Below are positions 1-9,130 of a stretch of 39,106 bases of DNA, in pieces (the stretch's first letter is position 1; each line of letters begins with the position of its first letter). Below the pieces are notes generated by a model. It was not told the DNA's origin. It did not search any database and worked only from the letters and a program-made list of their open reading frames with translations. Position numbers and translations under genes: made by a program. This stretch comes from Candidatus Schekmanbacteria bacterium (lineage in GTDB: Bacteria; CSSED10-310; JACPHN01), in contig JACPHN010000077.1 of NCBI GenBank assembly GCA_016188575.1, positions 1 to 39,106 on the forward strand. The letters run 5' to 3'.

Positions 1-179
1 AAGACTGGGCGTAGCGAAGATGATTGGATAGATCCGAGCGGGTTGGAGGCCCGCCCCGAGGGACCTGACGAGTCGACCGCAAGGTCGCTGAACCTGGTCT
101 GGTCCCGGCGAGATCAAGCTCGTTTCTTCCGAGTGAATCCACTTGTCGATTCACCACGGCAAAATTGGCCAGGACGGTC
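1..179. other. window edge, no gene seen
   Basis: I see no convincing coding region here. The stretch is the leader upstream of the propeller-protein gene that starts at 180. No clear promoter or terminator could be assigned. Confidence 0.5.
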
Positions 180-1625
180 ATGAAACGCGACCTGCAAGCT
201 CCGGCTCCGCGAAAAGCGATCTCCAGGGCAGCCGCGGCGCTCACCCTCGCCTGCGGCAGCCTCGGTGTCGCCGTGGTCGCCGCGCAGCCCGCATCGAGCG
301 TCATCGAGATCACCGGCACCATCTCGCTTCACGGCGCTTCGCCAGGCGGGAGCATTGTGGTGCTTGACCTCATGAGCAGTGTGCCGGCGCTGCCCGTGGC
401 CGGCGCCCTCACGGCACTGGCGCTGGTCGCGGCATTCCTGCACCGCCGCCAGCGGCGCTTCGGCGTCCCGCTGCTGGTCGCGGCCGCCGCTCTGGCAGGC
501 GGATTCGCGCTCGCGCAGTGGCAAGCCGAGACGGGTGACGACGGTTCGTTCGTCCTTCGCAACGGCGGCGCCGCCTTTCCGGCCGGCAGCTACAGCATCG
601 GGTTTCAGCACCCTGGATACATCAGCAAGTCGCGCGAGCTCGAGGTTCCGTCTCTTGGATCCGGGTCTCTGGATGTTGGGGCGATAGAGCTTTTCCGGGA
701 GCCGCCCCAGACACCCCAGTGCGCCAAGCCGCCCCATACCCGGGTCGACGCGCACACACCGAGCTCGGCCGCCCCGGACTGGGGCCAGCCCGTTCGTCTG
801 GGCGCGGCCGTCAACACGCCCTGCCCCGAGGACGCCATCGAGATCTCCGGCGACGGGCAGCGTCTCTACTTTCTGTTTACCACCGACGTCCTGGAGAACC
901 TCACGCCCGAGGGGATACTGTCCCCCGACAACAGCACCTACGTTTCGACGCGGGGCGCGGGTCCCGCCGATTGGGGGACACCGGCGCTGTTCGACCTCGG
1001 CCGGGGCGTCGACCAATCTCTCGACGGAGAGGTCAGCTTCTCGCCCGACGGGAATATGGTCTATTTTCATTCGCTGCGAGCGACCAACACCGGCTATACG
1101 CAAGATCCGCCTCTGGACGACATCCTGGACGTCTACGCCGCTGACGTCGTCGGCGGCGTCCCAGGACCGGGAAGCAACCTGGGCGCGCCGCCGAATTCCG
1201 AATACCTCGACGGCGAGCAAGCAATCCATCCCGATGGCGTCACGCTCTACTTCGCCTCCACGCGGCCCGGCGGCGAGGGTGGCTACGACCTCTGGTCTTC
1301 GCGCCGGGAGGGCAGCGCCTGGAACGTTCCGGTCGCGGTGGGCCCGCCCATCAACAGCTACGCTACCGAAATCCAGCCGACCTTCTCGGCTGATGGCACG
1401 GCCATGTACTTCTCCTCGGATCGTGGCGGCCCTGCCGAAGGCATGGCAATCTATCGATCGGCCCTCGAGGACGGCGCCTGGAGCGCTCCGGAGCTGGTGA
1501 TCCGCGGGATCGCGGGCGAGCCCGCGCTCACGAGCGATGGAGCCTACCTCTACTTTGTCCACGTGCTCACCGATCCGGAGGGCACGTTTGACGCGGACAT
1601 CTGGTACAGCGCTCGGGTGCCTTGA
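180..1625 (+). CDS. membrane-anchored PD40 (TolB/WD40-like) beta-propeller protein
   Basis: About 481 aa. The ATG at 180 is preferred over the in-frame TTG at 165. The N-terminus is a signal-like hydrophobic stretch (residues 15-35). Next is the first strand of a carboxypeptidase-regulatory/Ig-like fold (EITGTISLHG). Two membrane segments follow (about residues 68-115, starting VPALPVAG and with an RRQRR stop between them), and the Ig-like fold then seems to resume (DDGSFVLRNGG...PAGSYSIGF). From about residue 200 there are at least five PD40 blades of the pattern S-x-D-G-x-x-x-Y-F (SGDGQRLYFLF, SPDGNMVYFHS, HPDGVTLYFAS, SADGTAMYFSS, TSDGAYLYFVH). Such propellers usually act as extracytoplasmic binding scaffolds. 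The ligand is unknown. The gene converges on the ABC permease gene with only 43 bp between them, and no clear terminator was seen. Confidence 0.85.
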   Translation: MKRDLQAPAPRKAISRAAAALTLACGSLGVAVVAAQPASSVIEITGTISLHGASPGGSIVVLDLMSSVPALPVAGALTALALVAAFLHRRQRRFGVPLLVAAAALAGGFALAQWQAETGDDGSFVLRNGGAAFPAGSYSIGFQHPGYISKSRELEVPSLGSGSLDVGAIELFREPPQTPQCAKPPHTRVDAHTPSSAAPDWGQPVRLGAAVNTPCPEDAIEISGDGQRLYFLFTTDVLENLTPEGILSPDNSTYVSTRGAGPADWGTPALFDLGRGVDQSLDGEVSFSPDGNMVYFHSLRATNTGYTQDPPLDDILDVYAADVVGGVPGPGSNLGAPPNSEYLDGEQAIHPDGVTLYFASTRPGGEGGYDLWSSRREGSAWNVPVAVGPPINSYATEIQPTFSADGTAMYFSSDRGGPAEGMAIYRSALEDGAWSAPELVIRGIAGEPALTSDGAYLYFVHVLTDPEGTFDADIWYSARVP

Positions 1626-1668
1626 TTTTTCCGCAGCGCGCGAGGCGCCCGCGACGCCGTCTCGCCGC

Positions 1669-2490
1669 CTACTTCACCAGCCGCCGGAGCATCAGCCGCA
1701 GCGCCAACAAAACCGTCACTGGAGTGACCACGGCAAGGTACCCCACGCTCCCCAGCCAAAACGGCGGCAGCACTCCCAGGCACGCTCCCCGGATCAACGA
1801 GCACACGTGCGTGAGGGGGAGCGTCATGGCCACCGCCAGTGCCCACGGCGGGAGGATGTCGAGCGGGAAAAATGTCCCGCTGAACAGGAACATCGGGAAG
1901 ATGAGCACGAACATCGGCAGGTTGAACGCGTCGATCTTGGGGACGAGCGCGGTGGCGACCAGCCCGAGGGCGGAGAACACACAGCCGCACGCGAAGACCA
2001 GCGGCACGACCAGGATGCCGCTCGGCCAGGCCACCAGCCCGAACAGCGACAGCATGAGCAGCATGATCGTCCCGGCGATTACCGACTTGGTCGCGCCCCA
2101 TAGCCATTCGCCGGCAATGACGTCCTCGACCAGCAGCGGGGTCGAGATGATGGCGTCAAAGGTCCGCTGATAATACATCCGCACGAAGGAACCGAAGGTG
2201 GTCTCGAAGTAGGACCAGAACATGGCCGCCACGGCGATGACACCCGGCGCCATGAACGGCAGATAGTCGATGGTGCCGCCCTTGTATGGCACCGTCCTCA
2301 CCAGGCTTCCAAGACCGAAGCCAAACGCGAGGACGTAGAAAACAGGTTCGAGCAGCGGCGGAATGAAGCTCGTCAGCCAGGTGGCACGGAACACGTCAAA
2401 GTTGCGCTGCCATACTCGACGGGCGCGCCGGGACACGTTGCGGAAGGCAGGGGCTAGTCGTGGCGCCGGTGTCGGCTCCTGGTCGGTCAT
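1669..2490 (-). CDS. ABC-2 type transporter permease
   Basis: 273 aa. Membrane subunit of an ABC exporter of the NodJ/DrrB (ABC-2) type. The start overlaps the end of the ATPase gene by 4 bp, so the two are translationally coupled and should form one transporter. A cytoplasmic N-terminal tail (to about residue 30) is followed by about six hydrophobic segments. They include WLTSFIPPLLEPVFYVLAFGFGLG and the conserved ABC-2 C-terminal section (FPMFLFSGTFFPLDILPPWA), then a last helix and a basic tail ending RLMLRRLVK. NodJ-like permeases export lipid-linked sugars, drugs or polyketides, but the substrate here cannot be read from sequence. It is the last gene of a four-gene minus-strand operon whose first gene encodes a VIT/VWA surface protein. 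Confidence 0.92.
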   Translation of the reverse strand: MTDQEPTPAPRLAPAFRNVSRRARRVWQRNFDVFRATWLTSFIPPLLEPVFYVLAFGFGLGSLVRTVPYKGGTIDYLPFMAPGVIAVAAMFWSYFETTFGSFVRMYYQRTFDAIISTPLLVEDVIAGEWLWGATKSVIAGTIMLLMLSLFGLVAWPSGILVVPLVFACGCVFSALGLVATALVPKIDAFNLPMFVLIFPMFLFSGTFFPLDILPPWALAVAMTLPLTHVCSLIRGACLGVLPPFWLGSVGYLAVVTPVTVLLALRLMLRRLVK

Positions 2491-3401
2491 TCTCGCAGAG
2501 TCCTCCCGGTGCGCAGCAGAAAAACGTCTTCGAGCGTCGCGTGCCGCATCAGGTGCTCCTGGCCCGGGAAGTGCTCGGTGAGTCGCGCGGTAACGGCTCC
2601 ACCGGAGTCGGCATAGACATAGATGCGGTCTTCGACTTGCTCCGTTCGCCAGGCGTTTTCCGCAACGAAACGGCGGACCTCGTCCGCGACGTTCCAGATC
2701 TCGACGACCTCACGCCCGACCTCCTGAGCGACCAGGCGAGCTGGTGGTCCATCCAGGAGAATGCGCCCGCCGTCCATGAGGATGACGCGATCGCAGAGCT
2801 GCGCCGCCTCTTCCATGTAGTGCGTGGTCAGCAGCACCGAAACCCCCTGGCCCTTGAGCTGCCGCACGCGGTTCCAGAGCAGGTGCCGCGCCTGTGGGTC
2901 GAGGCCCGTGGTGGGCTCGTCGAGCAGGAGGAGGCGCGGCTCGTTGATGAGCGCGCGCGCCAGGATCAACCTGCGCTTCATGCCCCCGGAAAGCTCGGGG
3001 ATCAAGGCATCGGCCCTGTCGGTAAGCTGAACGAAGGCGAGCAGCTCATCGGCGCGCCGCCGCGCTTCCGCGCGCGGGATATCATAGTAGCGCGCAAACA
3101 CCAGCAGGTTGCGGCGCACCGAAAAGTCGGGGTCAAGGTTGTCCTCCTGCGGACAGATGCCGAGGAAGGCCTTGACCTCGCGCGGCTTGGAGGCGACGTC
3201 GAGGCCGAAAACGCGGGCGCATCCCGACGTAATCGGAGTGAAGCACGCAATCATGCGCACGGTGGTGGTTTTCCCGGCGCCATTGGGGCCAAGCAGCCCC
3301 AGGCACTCGCCCTGGCTCATCTCAAAGCGGATGGCGTCGACAGCGAGCATGGATCCGTACCGCTTGGTCAAGTCTGTGACTTGTATCGGCAGCGCGCTCA
3401 A
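2487..3401 (-). CDS. ABC transporter ATP-binding protein (NodI/DrrA/CcmA-like)
   Basis: 304 aa, normal length for this family. It powers export through the permease encoded immediately downstream. Walker A GPNGAGKT is at residues 38-45, the Q-loop is in GICPQEDNL near 84, the signature LSGGMKRR is at 137-144, Walker B LLLLDEPTTGLD is at about 157-168, and the H-loop is in LLTTHYMEEA. The DEPTTGLDP form and the C-terminal extension after the nucleotide-binding domain (ending ATLEDVFLLRTGRTL) are typical of the NodI/DrrA drug-exporter class. Its start overlaps the previous gene by 4 bp and its end overlaps the permease start by 4 bp, so all three proteins are probably made in step. All catalytic motifs look intact. 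Confidence 0.95.
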   Translation of the reverse strand: MSALPIQVTDLTKRYGSMLAVDAIRFEMSQGECLGLLGPNGAGKTTTVRMIACFTPITSGCARVFGLDVASKPREVKAFLGICPQEDNLDPDFSVRRNLLVFARYYDIPRAEARRRADELLAFVQLTDRADALIPELSGGMKRRLILARALINEPRLLLLDEPTTGLDPQARHLLWNRVRQLKGQGVSVLLTTHYMEEAAQLCDRVILMDGGRILLDGPPARLVAQEVGREVVEIWNVADEVRRFVAENAWRTEQVEDRIYVYADSGGAVTARLTEHFPGQEHLMRHATLEDVFLLRTGRTLRE

Positions 3402-4642
3402 CGTTCAGGATTTCCCCTGCGGGCAGTGGTGGTGGCGGCGGTGTTCGAGTGCCGCAGACTCTCGTAGGCTTCCAACAGATCGGTGAGCTCGGCGGTCGGG
3501 CCCCGGCTCTCGGTGGCGGCGCTGAGGAGCAGATGCGCGCGCGGCACGTCGGGGCCATCCTGGCCGAGCGAATCGAGCAGGCGGTCGAGCTCGCCATCGA
3601 TCTCGGCAACGGCGCAGAGCACGTCTGCCAGGACCTCCGGATGTTCCTGTGCGCCCGGGGCCGGGCTGCCCGCCACGGCCGCCGCCGCGGCCGCGGAGGC
3701 GAGCGCGGCGGCTTCCTCGCGCGCCCCGACGAGCTCGAGCTGCGCGGCCATTCTCCCGTAGGTGCCCTCAAGCCGCGCGAGAAGGTGATCGACGTCGGCG
3801 ATCTGAGCGCCGGGAGAGAAGTCGGGGCCGAGATAGGGATTGCCGGAGAACGGGGCGGCGATCGCCGCGACGTCGCTGCGCGCGGCCGCCAGTCCGGACA
3901 CGAACGAGCGGGTGGCCTTGCTGGCGATGGCAATCGCTTGGAGCCGCGGCGCCCCCGGGTGAGCGGGGCGCGAGACCGCCGCGAGAAGAGCGTCCGGGCG
4001 CCGCTGAAGTAGGCCGGAGACGACCTGCTCGCAGCGCTTGCGAATCAGCAGCGCGGCGGCCGAATCCAGAATCTGCCGGGTCGCGGCGAGGTGGCGCTGG
4101 ACGTCGGCCACGGCCTCTTCCTGTTGCGCGAGCAATGCGGGGTCGCCGGCGACGACAGGTCCCGCGAGGAGTTTGTCCCGCATTCTTTCCAGCTCGGCAA
4201 GCGCGGCCGTGGCGCGGGCAACGGCAGTTTCCAGGCCGAGAATCTCGTGGTCGGGGCCCGGCACCGCGGCGGCCGCCGGCGCGCGGGCCAGGGCACCGAA
4301 AGGCGCGAGAACCAGCGTGAACGCCACCAACCCACCGGTACCCGCGAGCAGCACTCTGAGCCCGAAGCGTAGCGCCGGTCCGACGACTGCTCCGGCCGCT
4401 TCGAATGAGGTCGGCGTGAGCTCGAAGCCGGCGCCGAGCGCCAGCGCGACCACCATTCCCGACCACGCCGCGGCCTGTCGCGGCCTGGCCAGCGCGTCTG
4501 CCCGCCGCAAGCGGTCCAGCAGCGGGCGCCGAAAGATCCACGCCAACGATCCCGCCGCCAGCGCCGACACCCCGATCGCAAGCACCTCGAGGCCGCTGGC
4601 GGCGGTTCCGAGCAGGTGCCCGAAAAGCTCGACGGCAATCAC
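3398..4642 (-). CDS. unknown membrane protein with helical cytoplasmic domain
   Basis: 414 aa when started at the GTG at 4642, whose GTGA overlaps the stop of the upstream gene. A longer frame exists upstream but lies inside that gene and encodes Arg/Gly-rich junk. Not assignable to a named family. Three hydrophobic segments occupy the first 120 residues: VLAIGVSALAAGSLAWIF, WSGMVVALALGAGFEL and LRVLLAGTGGLVAFTLVLAPFG. The remaining 290 residues are Ala/Leu/Glu-rich and look mostly helical, with an alanine run (SAAAAAAAVAG) near the end. It ends by a 4-bp overlap with the ABC ATPase. Its place between a VIT/VWA protein and an ABC exporter suggests an accessory or coupling role at the inner membrane. 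This is an inference from position only. Confidence 0.7.
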   Translation of the reverse strand: MIAVELFGHLLGTAASGLEVLAIGVSALAAGSLAWIFRRPLLDRLRRADALARPRQAAAWSGMVVALALGAGFELTPTSFEAAGAVVGPALRFGLRVLLAGTGGLVAFTLVLAPFGALARAPAAAAVPGPDHEILGLETAVARATAALAELERMRDKLLAGPVVAGDPALLAQQEEAVADVQRHLAATRQILDSAAALLIRKRCEQVVSGLLQRRPDALLAAVSRPAHPGAPRLQAIAIASKATRSFVSGLAAARSDVAAIAAPFSGNPYLGPDFSPGAQIADVDHLLARLEGTYGRMAAQLELVGAREEAAALASAAAAAAVAGSPAPGAQEHPEVLADVLCAVAEIDGELDRLLDSLGQDGPDVPRAHLLLSAATESRGPTAELTDLLEAYESLRHSNTAATTTARRGNPER

Positions 4643-7600
4643 GACAGGCGCTCCCCGACGCGGACGCGATCGGCGCCCAGCGCCTGCTCTTCCACCCGAA
4701 TAGAGAATCGAGAGCCGTCCCACTGGATGCGGTGCACGCGCACAGGCACTTGCCCCTGCTCCGCTCCGGGAAGGCGTTCGGCCGTCACGGCGGTGGCTGC
4801 CGCGGAGCCCGCGGGGAGGAACGCGGCGGCGAGCCCGACTTGCGGCGCATCCACGGTTTCACCGACGCTGCCGCCGCCGTCGGCCTGCGCCGGGTCCAGA
4901 CGCAGGCCGGCGAAGAGATTCTCCCAGGTGACGATGACGACCGTGGACGGCCCGCGGAACACGTCGAGCTCCTTGAGCTTTCGTTCGAGCTGTTCCTGAA
5001 GGCGCTTGTTCGCCTCCGCGGGCGCCGCTGGCCGGCCGCCGCCGGTGGCGGGAGCCGCGATCATCGCGGCGAGTCTCGCCGCCGAGGCGAGTCGCGCCCA
5101 CCGTCGCGGATCCTCGGGACCCGGTGAACCGGGCGCCAACGCCACGCCCCGTTCGATCCGCAGCGCCTCATCGACGCGGCCGGCGCCGGCCGCCGCCGCC
5201 GCGAGGCGCAGTGCATCCTGGGCGGCGGCCCCAGTTCTGCCGGAGTTGACGGCGACGCCGGTGCCGGCGCCGCTCGCCGGGTCCGCCAGCGCCGCATACT
5301 GGCGATATGCAGCGTCATACCAGCCATGAGCCAGCAGCGTGTCGCCCAGAAGGCGGCGCGACTCGGCACTGTCGGGATCGAACTCGACGATCTCCGAGTA
5401 GGTCCGGATCGCGTTCCTGGTCTCGTTTTTCCCCGCCAACACATCCCCGAGCGCGCGCGCTACGCGCGGCGTGAGCAGGCCGTCGCCTTCGAGCCGCCGC
5501 CCCAGGAGCAGCGCTTCGTCCGCTCTCCCGGCGGCGGCGAGCGCGCGAATAAGGCGATATGCCCCTTCGGGGCTGTCGGGCGCGGCCTCTACCACGGCGC
5601 GCAGGCGAGCGACGCGCTTTTCCGCGTCGGGTTCGCGCGCCAGGTCGGCGTCGAGCTGGGTCCAGTCCACGACCTTGCCCGCGACCGCGCGATCCACGAT
5701 CGACATCAGCTCGTCGTCGACGGCGTGGCGGGCGAGCCGCCCGGCCAGGTAGCGGAGAGCGGTCGGGTTGTTTCCGAAGTAGGTCAGCAGACTTGCCGCC
5801 ACTGCGGCGTCATCGATGCGACGTTCAATCAGGCGCAGGAACGCCGATTCGGCGCTCCAGTCGGACAGCTCGCAGTGGTCACGCGCCGCTTCGTACGCCG
5901 CGATCAGGTCTCTTCCGGTCGGGGACCAGCCCAATCGTGACCGCCACAGTCGCACGCGCTCGAGCAGCGGTCGTTGCGAAGCGTCACTACAGGGCAGCAA
6001 GCTCGCCTGTGCCCGCGTTTCCTGCCGGCGCTCGCGCACCACGTCCGCCGCGCTCGACGCCGTTCCCGCGGCGGTGATGTAGCCGAGCTCGCGCCCCGCC
6101 TCGACTTTCTTTGCGCCAATCGCGTCCTTGTCGTCGGCCCGGCCCGACGCCAGTGATGCCGGCGCCATTTGCGTCGCGGCTTCCTCGGCGTCCTGCGGCA
6201 TTGGCTCGTCGGCTGCGAGCTGGTGCAGCGCCTCTGTCCTCACCGGCGCGGTCGCCGGCATCGGAGCTTCGGCCGCGCGTTTCTCCGCGGGCGCCGCCAG
6301 CTCCTGAATCAAGTCGCTGAACATTCCCTCCGACTTTGATTTGGCCGAAACTGCGCTGTTTCGCCGAGGCTCCTGCGCCTGGCCGAGCCGGACGTCGCTG
6401 GCTTGCGAGCCCGGGCGCGCGCCGGCGCGGCGGGGCGCGCCGGGAACCGCGAGGAGACTCGTGAATGGGGTCATCAACCCGTATTCGAGGCCGAGCTTGA
6501 CGATGTGACCCCGGGTGCTGCGCAGATCTTCGGTGGCCAGCAGCGCCCGGAGCTGCTCCCGAGCCCACAGCCGTGCGACGAATGGCCCGAGCTCCTGGGA
6601 TTCATAGTGGACGGCGTAGGAGCGATCGACAGGTGCTCCGGCGATCTTGCCGGTCACGCGCACGGCGTCCGGAATCGGGTGATGCGAGCGCGCCAGCAAC
6701 ACCACTTCGTCGCCCTGCGAAACTTTCCCGGCCGCGCTGAGAAACACTTCATCGAGGCCAGCACCCGCATCGAGAGCGAAGTCTGTGAGCGCCGGTGTTT
6801 TCATGGCCGCAGAGAGGCGCAGTGCCACGTCGGTAGCATCCTCGCCGGAGCTCAGCGCATAGGCCCGCCCCCCGCCGGCGCGCGCGAGCGCCTCCAGCAA
6901 CGGTTGATTCACCTCCGTGCCCACCCCGACCGTATAAAACCTCGCCACCGACGCCGCAACCGCGCGCCGCAGCCGCTCCACGAGCTGATCGCCGCGCAGC
7001 TCTCCCGACGTCGGCACCCCGTCGCCCAGATAGACGACTGCCGCCTGTTCGCCCCCGTGGATGCGCCCGAGGGCCTCACCGAACAGCGCTGTCAGGTCCG
7101 TAGCGCCGCCATTGCCGTGATCCGTCAGCGCCTCGAGCGCACGGGAAATCTCCTCGTCCGTCGCCGCCGCCACTCCGGCCGCAGGATGAAGCACCGTCGC
7201 CTCGACATCGAGCGCCACGAGGCAAAACCGGTCCTGCGCCGACAGCGACCGCAGAATCGCTTCTGCGAGCGCGGTGCGCTGCTGGCGTGCCGGCGTGGAT
7301 CCACCTGCCGAAGTGTCGACCACAACCGCGACAGTCAGACCCGGGGCGGTCGCCGCCTCCCAACTCATGTCAGGCGTGTAGCGGACCATCACGTAGTCGG
7401 CCGTGTCGCTGCCGCTGGCGGCCCGCGCAACGCGAATGGCCGGCGGCGGCGTCTTGTACGTCGCTTCGAGCAGGAAGTCCGCCTGCGGCGTGAACCCGGA
7501 GCGGCGCATCGACACCAGCCGCCCTCCCTGCTCCAGGCGCGCCTCGGCCAGGGTCGCCAGCGTCATCTGGTCCGCCTCCGGGCCCAAGTCGACGGTGAGC

Positions 7601-8748
7601 GAGAGCTCGCCGATCTTGGCCGGTAGCGGCGAACGCATGGGGTAGAGGTAGCGAATGCGACCATCCGCGAGGTGCAGCAGCTCCATATAGCGCAGGACGA
7701 CGCGGCGAGATGCCGCCGGCGCGATCGGGTAAATCCTGGCGCGAAACGTCGTGCCATCGATCCACTCGAGGAGCGCCGGGGCGTCGCCTCGGGCGACGCC
7801 GCGCGCGTAGCCGGTTGCCGCAGCTTCGCGTTCGACGAGCTGCGCGGGGATCATCTCACCGCCGAATTCGACGGCAAAGCTGGTGACCGCGGCTCCCTCT
7901 GGCACGCTGAACCAGTACCACCCCTCGATCGGCTGAGTGCCCGGGTTGTAGAAGGTCTGGTCGACCTCGGTCTCGGCGAGCCCCGAGCGAATGGTTGCGT
8001 GCACCGCCTGTCGGCTGAGGGTCAGCGGCAGCGCGGGTGTGCCCGGCGGGGCGGTAAGGTCGATGCCGTAGATGGTGCCGGCGCCCGCCGCGGAGGCCGC
8101 CGAGGCGGTCGGTCGATCCGCCATGCCACCGGTCCAGTCGTCCCAAAACGCCACCGGAGAGACCGCGGGCGCGTTGCTACCGCTCACGGCGGCGCGCTCC
8201 CCGGCATGCACCTCCACGCGCCCACCCGCTGCTGTCACGACCGCCAGCCCACGCGCGACATACACGTCGGTGGTTTCGGCAGTCCGTTGTACCGAGATCC
8301 CCGCGTCCGAGGCGCTGAGGGCGGTCGCCCCGAGGCGGTAGGTCAGAGGCTCGCGGTCGATTGCCGGGATATCGAGCCACGCCTGGCCCTCGTCGATTTC
8401 CACCGCGTCGTGCCGCAAGGTCAAGGTCGAGCCGCCGTTGAGGAAAACGCCGGCGCCGTCCGCGAGGCGAACGAGTGCTCGCGATCCGACCGTCGCCGCG
8501 ACGTGGTCTCCCGGAAACAGTGCGGCTCCCGAGGAGACGCGCTGTTCCCCCGCGGCACCCGTGACCAGAACGCGCCCTGCCGCCAGCTCCAGGCGCGCCT
8601 GGATCGGCGCCGCCGCCACCAGGGCGGGGGGCTGTCGGTGCCAGATGACGGCAATCGCCGCGGCCGCCGCCAGAAAGACGGCCAATGCCTTGAATTGCCA
8701 TCTCGCGTGCCGTGCTGCAGAGACGAAAATGAACGGCCGGATGACCAT
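4639..8748 (-). CDS. FecR-VIT-VWA-TPR membrane-anchored surface protein
   Basis: 1369 aa from the ATG at 8748, which has an AGGAGG at 8755-8760 six bases upstream. A longer frame to 8886 lacks such a site. Domain order: a membrane anchor (about residues 18-36, LAVFLAAAAAIAVIW); a FecR-like fold (about 50-195, GDHVAATVGSRALVRLADGAGVFLNGGS); a VIT domain (about 230-375); a von Willebrand factor A domain (about 470-650, with VAVVVDTSAGGS, GGATDLTALF and VYLGDGVPTSG); a low-complexity linker; and TPR-like helical repeats in the last third (GAYRLIRALAAAGRADEALLLG, then two more). VIT plus VWA recalls inter-alpha-trypsin-inhibitor heavy chains and the bacterial sortase-target family. The metal-binding MIDAS reads D-T-S-A-G rather than D-x-S-x-S, so metal binding is doubtful. 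First gene of the four-gene operon. Confidence 0.9.
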   Translation of the reverse strand: MVIRPFIFVSAARHARWQFKALAVFLAAAAAIAVIWHRQPPALVAAAPIQARLELAAGRVLVTGAAGEQRVSSGAALFPGDHVAATVGSRALVRLADGAGVFLNGGSTLTLRHDAVEIDEGQAWLDIPAIDREPLTYRLGATALSASDAGISVQRTAETTDVYVARGLAVVTAAGGRVEVHAGERAAVSGSNAPAVSPVAFWDDWTGGMADRPTASAASAAGAGTIYGIDLTAPPGTPALPLTLSRQAVHATIRSGLAETEVDQTFYNPGTQPIEGWYWFSVPEGAAVTSFAVEFGGEMIPAQLVEREAAATGYARGVARGDAPALLEWIDGTTFRARIYPIAPAASRRVVLRYMELLHLADGRIRYLYPMRSPLPAKIGELSLTVDLGPEADQMTLATLAEARLEQGGRLVSMRRSGFTPQADFLLEATYKTPPPAIRVARAASGSDTADYVMVRYTPDMSWEAATAPGLTVAVVVDTSAGGSTPARQQRTALAEAILRSLSAQDRFCLVALDVEATVLHPAAGVAAATDEEISRALEALTDHGNGGATDLTALFGEALGRIHGGEQAAVVYLGDGVPTSGELRGDQLVERLRRAVAASVARFYTVGVGTEVNQPLLEALARAGGGRAYALSSGEDATDVALRLSAAMKTPALTDFALDAGAGLDEVFLSAAGKVSQGDEVVLLARSHHPIPDAVRVTGKIAGAPVDRSYAVHYESQELGPFVARLWAREQLRALLATEDLRSTRGHIVKLGLEYGLMTPFTSLLAVPGAPRRAGARPGSQASDVRLGQAQEPRRNSAVSAKSKSEGMFSDLIQELAAPAEKRAAEAPMPATAPVRTEALHQLAADEPMPQDAEEAATQMAPASLASGRADDKDAIGAKKVEAGRELGYITAAGTASSAADVVRERRQETRAQASLLPCSDASQRPLLERVRLWRSRLGWSPTGRDLIAAYEAARDHCELSDWSAESAFLRLIERRIDDAAVAASLLTYFGNNPTALRYLAGRLARHAVDDELMSIVDRAVAGKVVDWTQLDADLAREPDAEKRVARLRAVVEAAPDSPEGAYRLIRALAAAGRADEALLLGRRLEGDGLLTPRVARALGDVLAGKNETRNAIRTYSEIVEFDPDSAESRRLLGDTLLAHGWYDAAYRQYAALADPASGAGTGVAVNSGRTGAAAQDALRLAAAAAGAGRVDEALRIERGVALAPGSPGPEDPRRWARLASAARLAAMIAAPATGGGRPAAPAEANKRLQEQLERKLKELDVFRGPSTVVIVTWENLFAGLRLDPAQADGGGSVGETVDAPQVGLAAAFLPAGSAAATAVTAERLPGAEQGQVPVRVHRIQWDGSRFSIRVEEQALGADRVRVGERLS

Positions 8749-8874
8749 GTCTACCCTCCTTTGGGCAATATCGGTTCGGCGCGTAACCGGCGCCGCGCTG
8801 GCAGTACTGCCCACGTTGGACAGCGGTTGGGGGCGCCGGTTCCCACGGCGCCGGGCGCCGCGGCCGTGGAGCTC

Positions 8875-8902
8875 GTGACGCGGCATACGCTCGTTCTACA
8901 CT
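8875..8902 (+). promoter_or_regulatory. putative sigma70-type promoter (distal)
   Basis: GTGACG and TACACT separated by 16 bp on the plus strand, about 230 bp upstream of the lipoprotein start. The CTACACT core recurs at 9040-9046 and 17234-17240. This is an inference from pattern; no start site is known. Confidence 0.35.
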
Positions 8903-9017
8903 CCGCCGTGCCGGGCGACAAGAGGCGGGGCGGCACGGTTCGCCTCTCCCCACCCCAACCCGTGCCCCGTGAGCGGCGCGAGGAACGAGCTCAGGTGCGG
9001 CGCGCTCGCCACCCACC

Positions 9018-9046
9018 GTGAAAATCGCCATGGTTCGCTCTACACT
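9018..9046 (+). promoter_or_regulatory. putative sigma70-type promoter for the lipoprotein/cdd operon
   Basis: GTGAAA and TACACT separated by 17 bp, about 85 bp upstream of the lipoprotein ATG. It shares CTCTACACT with the promoter-like site in front of the polyphosphate phosphotransferase gene. Apart from promoter-like sites and a pyrimidine-rich stretch near 8940-8962, the intergenic region 8749-9130 shows nothing gene-like. Confidence 0.45.
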
Positions 9047-9130
9047 GGGTTGTAAGCGGCTCCGGGGAGCTCCAGGACGGTCGCGCCCGGGAGCGAGGTC
9101 GTAACTTTGTACGGGAACGGACGATCGCAC

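Noticed and set aside
114-1562. Long minus-strand frame opposite the propeller gene
   Set aside because: Composition shadow of a high-GC gene: Arg/Gly-rich, no start site and no family-like motif. The plus strand has the repeated PD40 blades.
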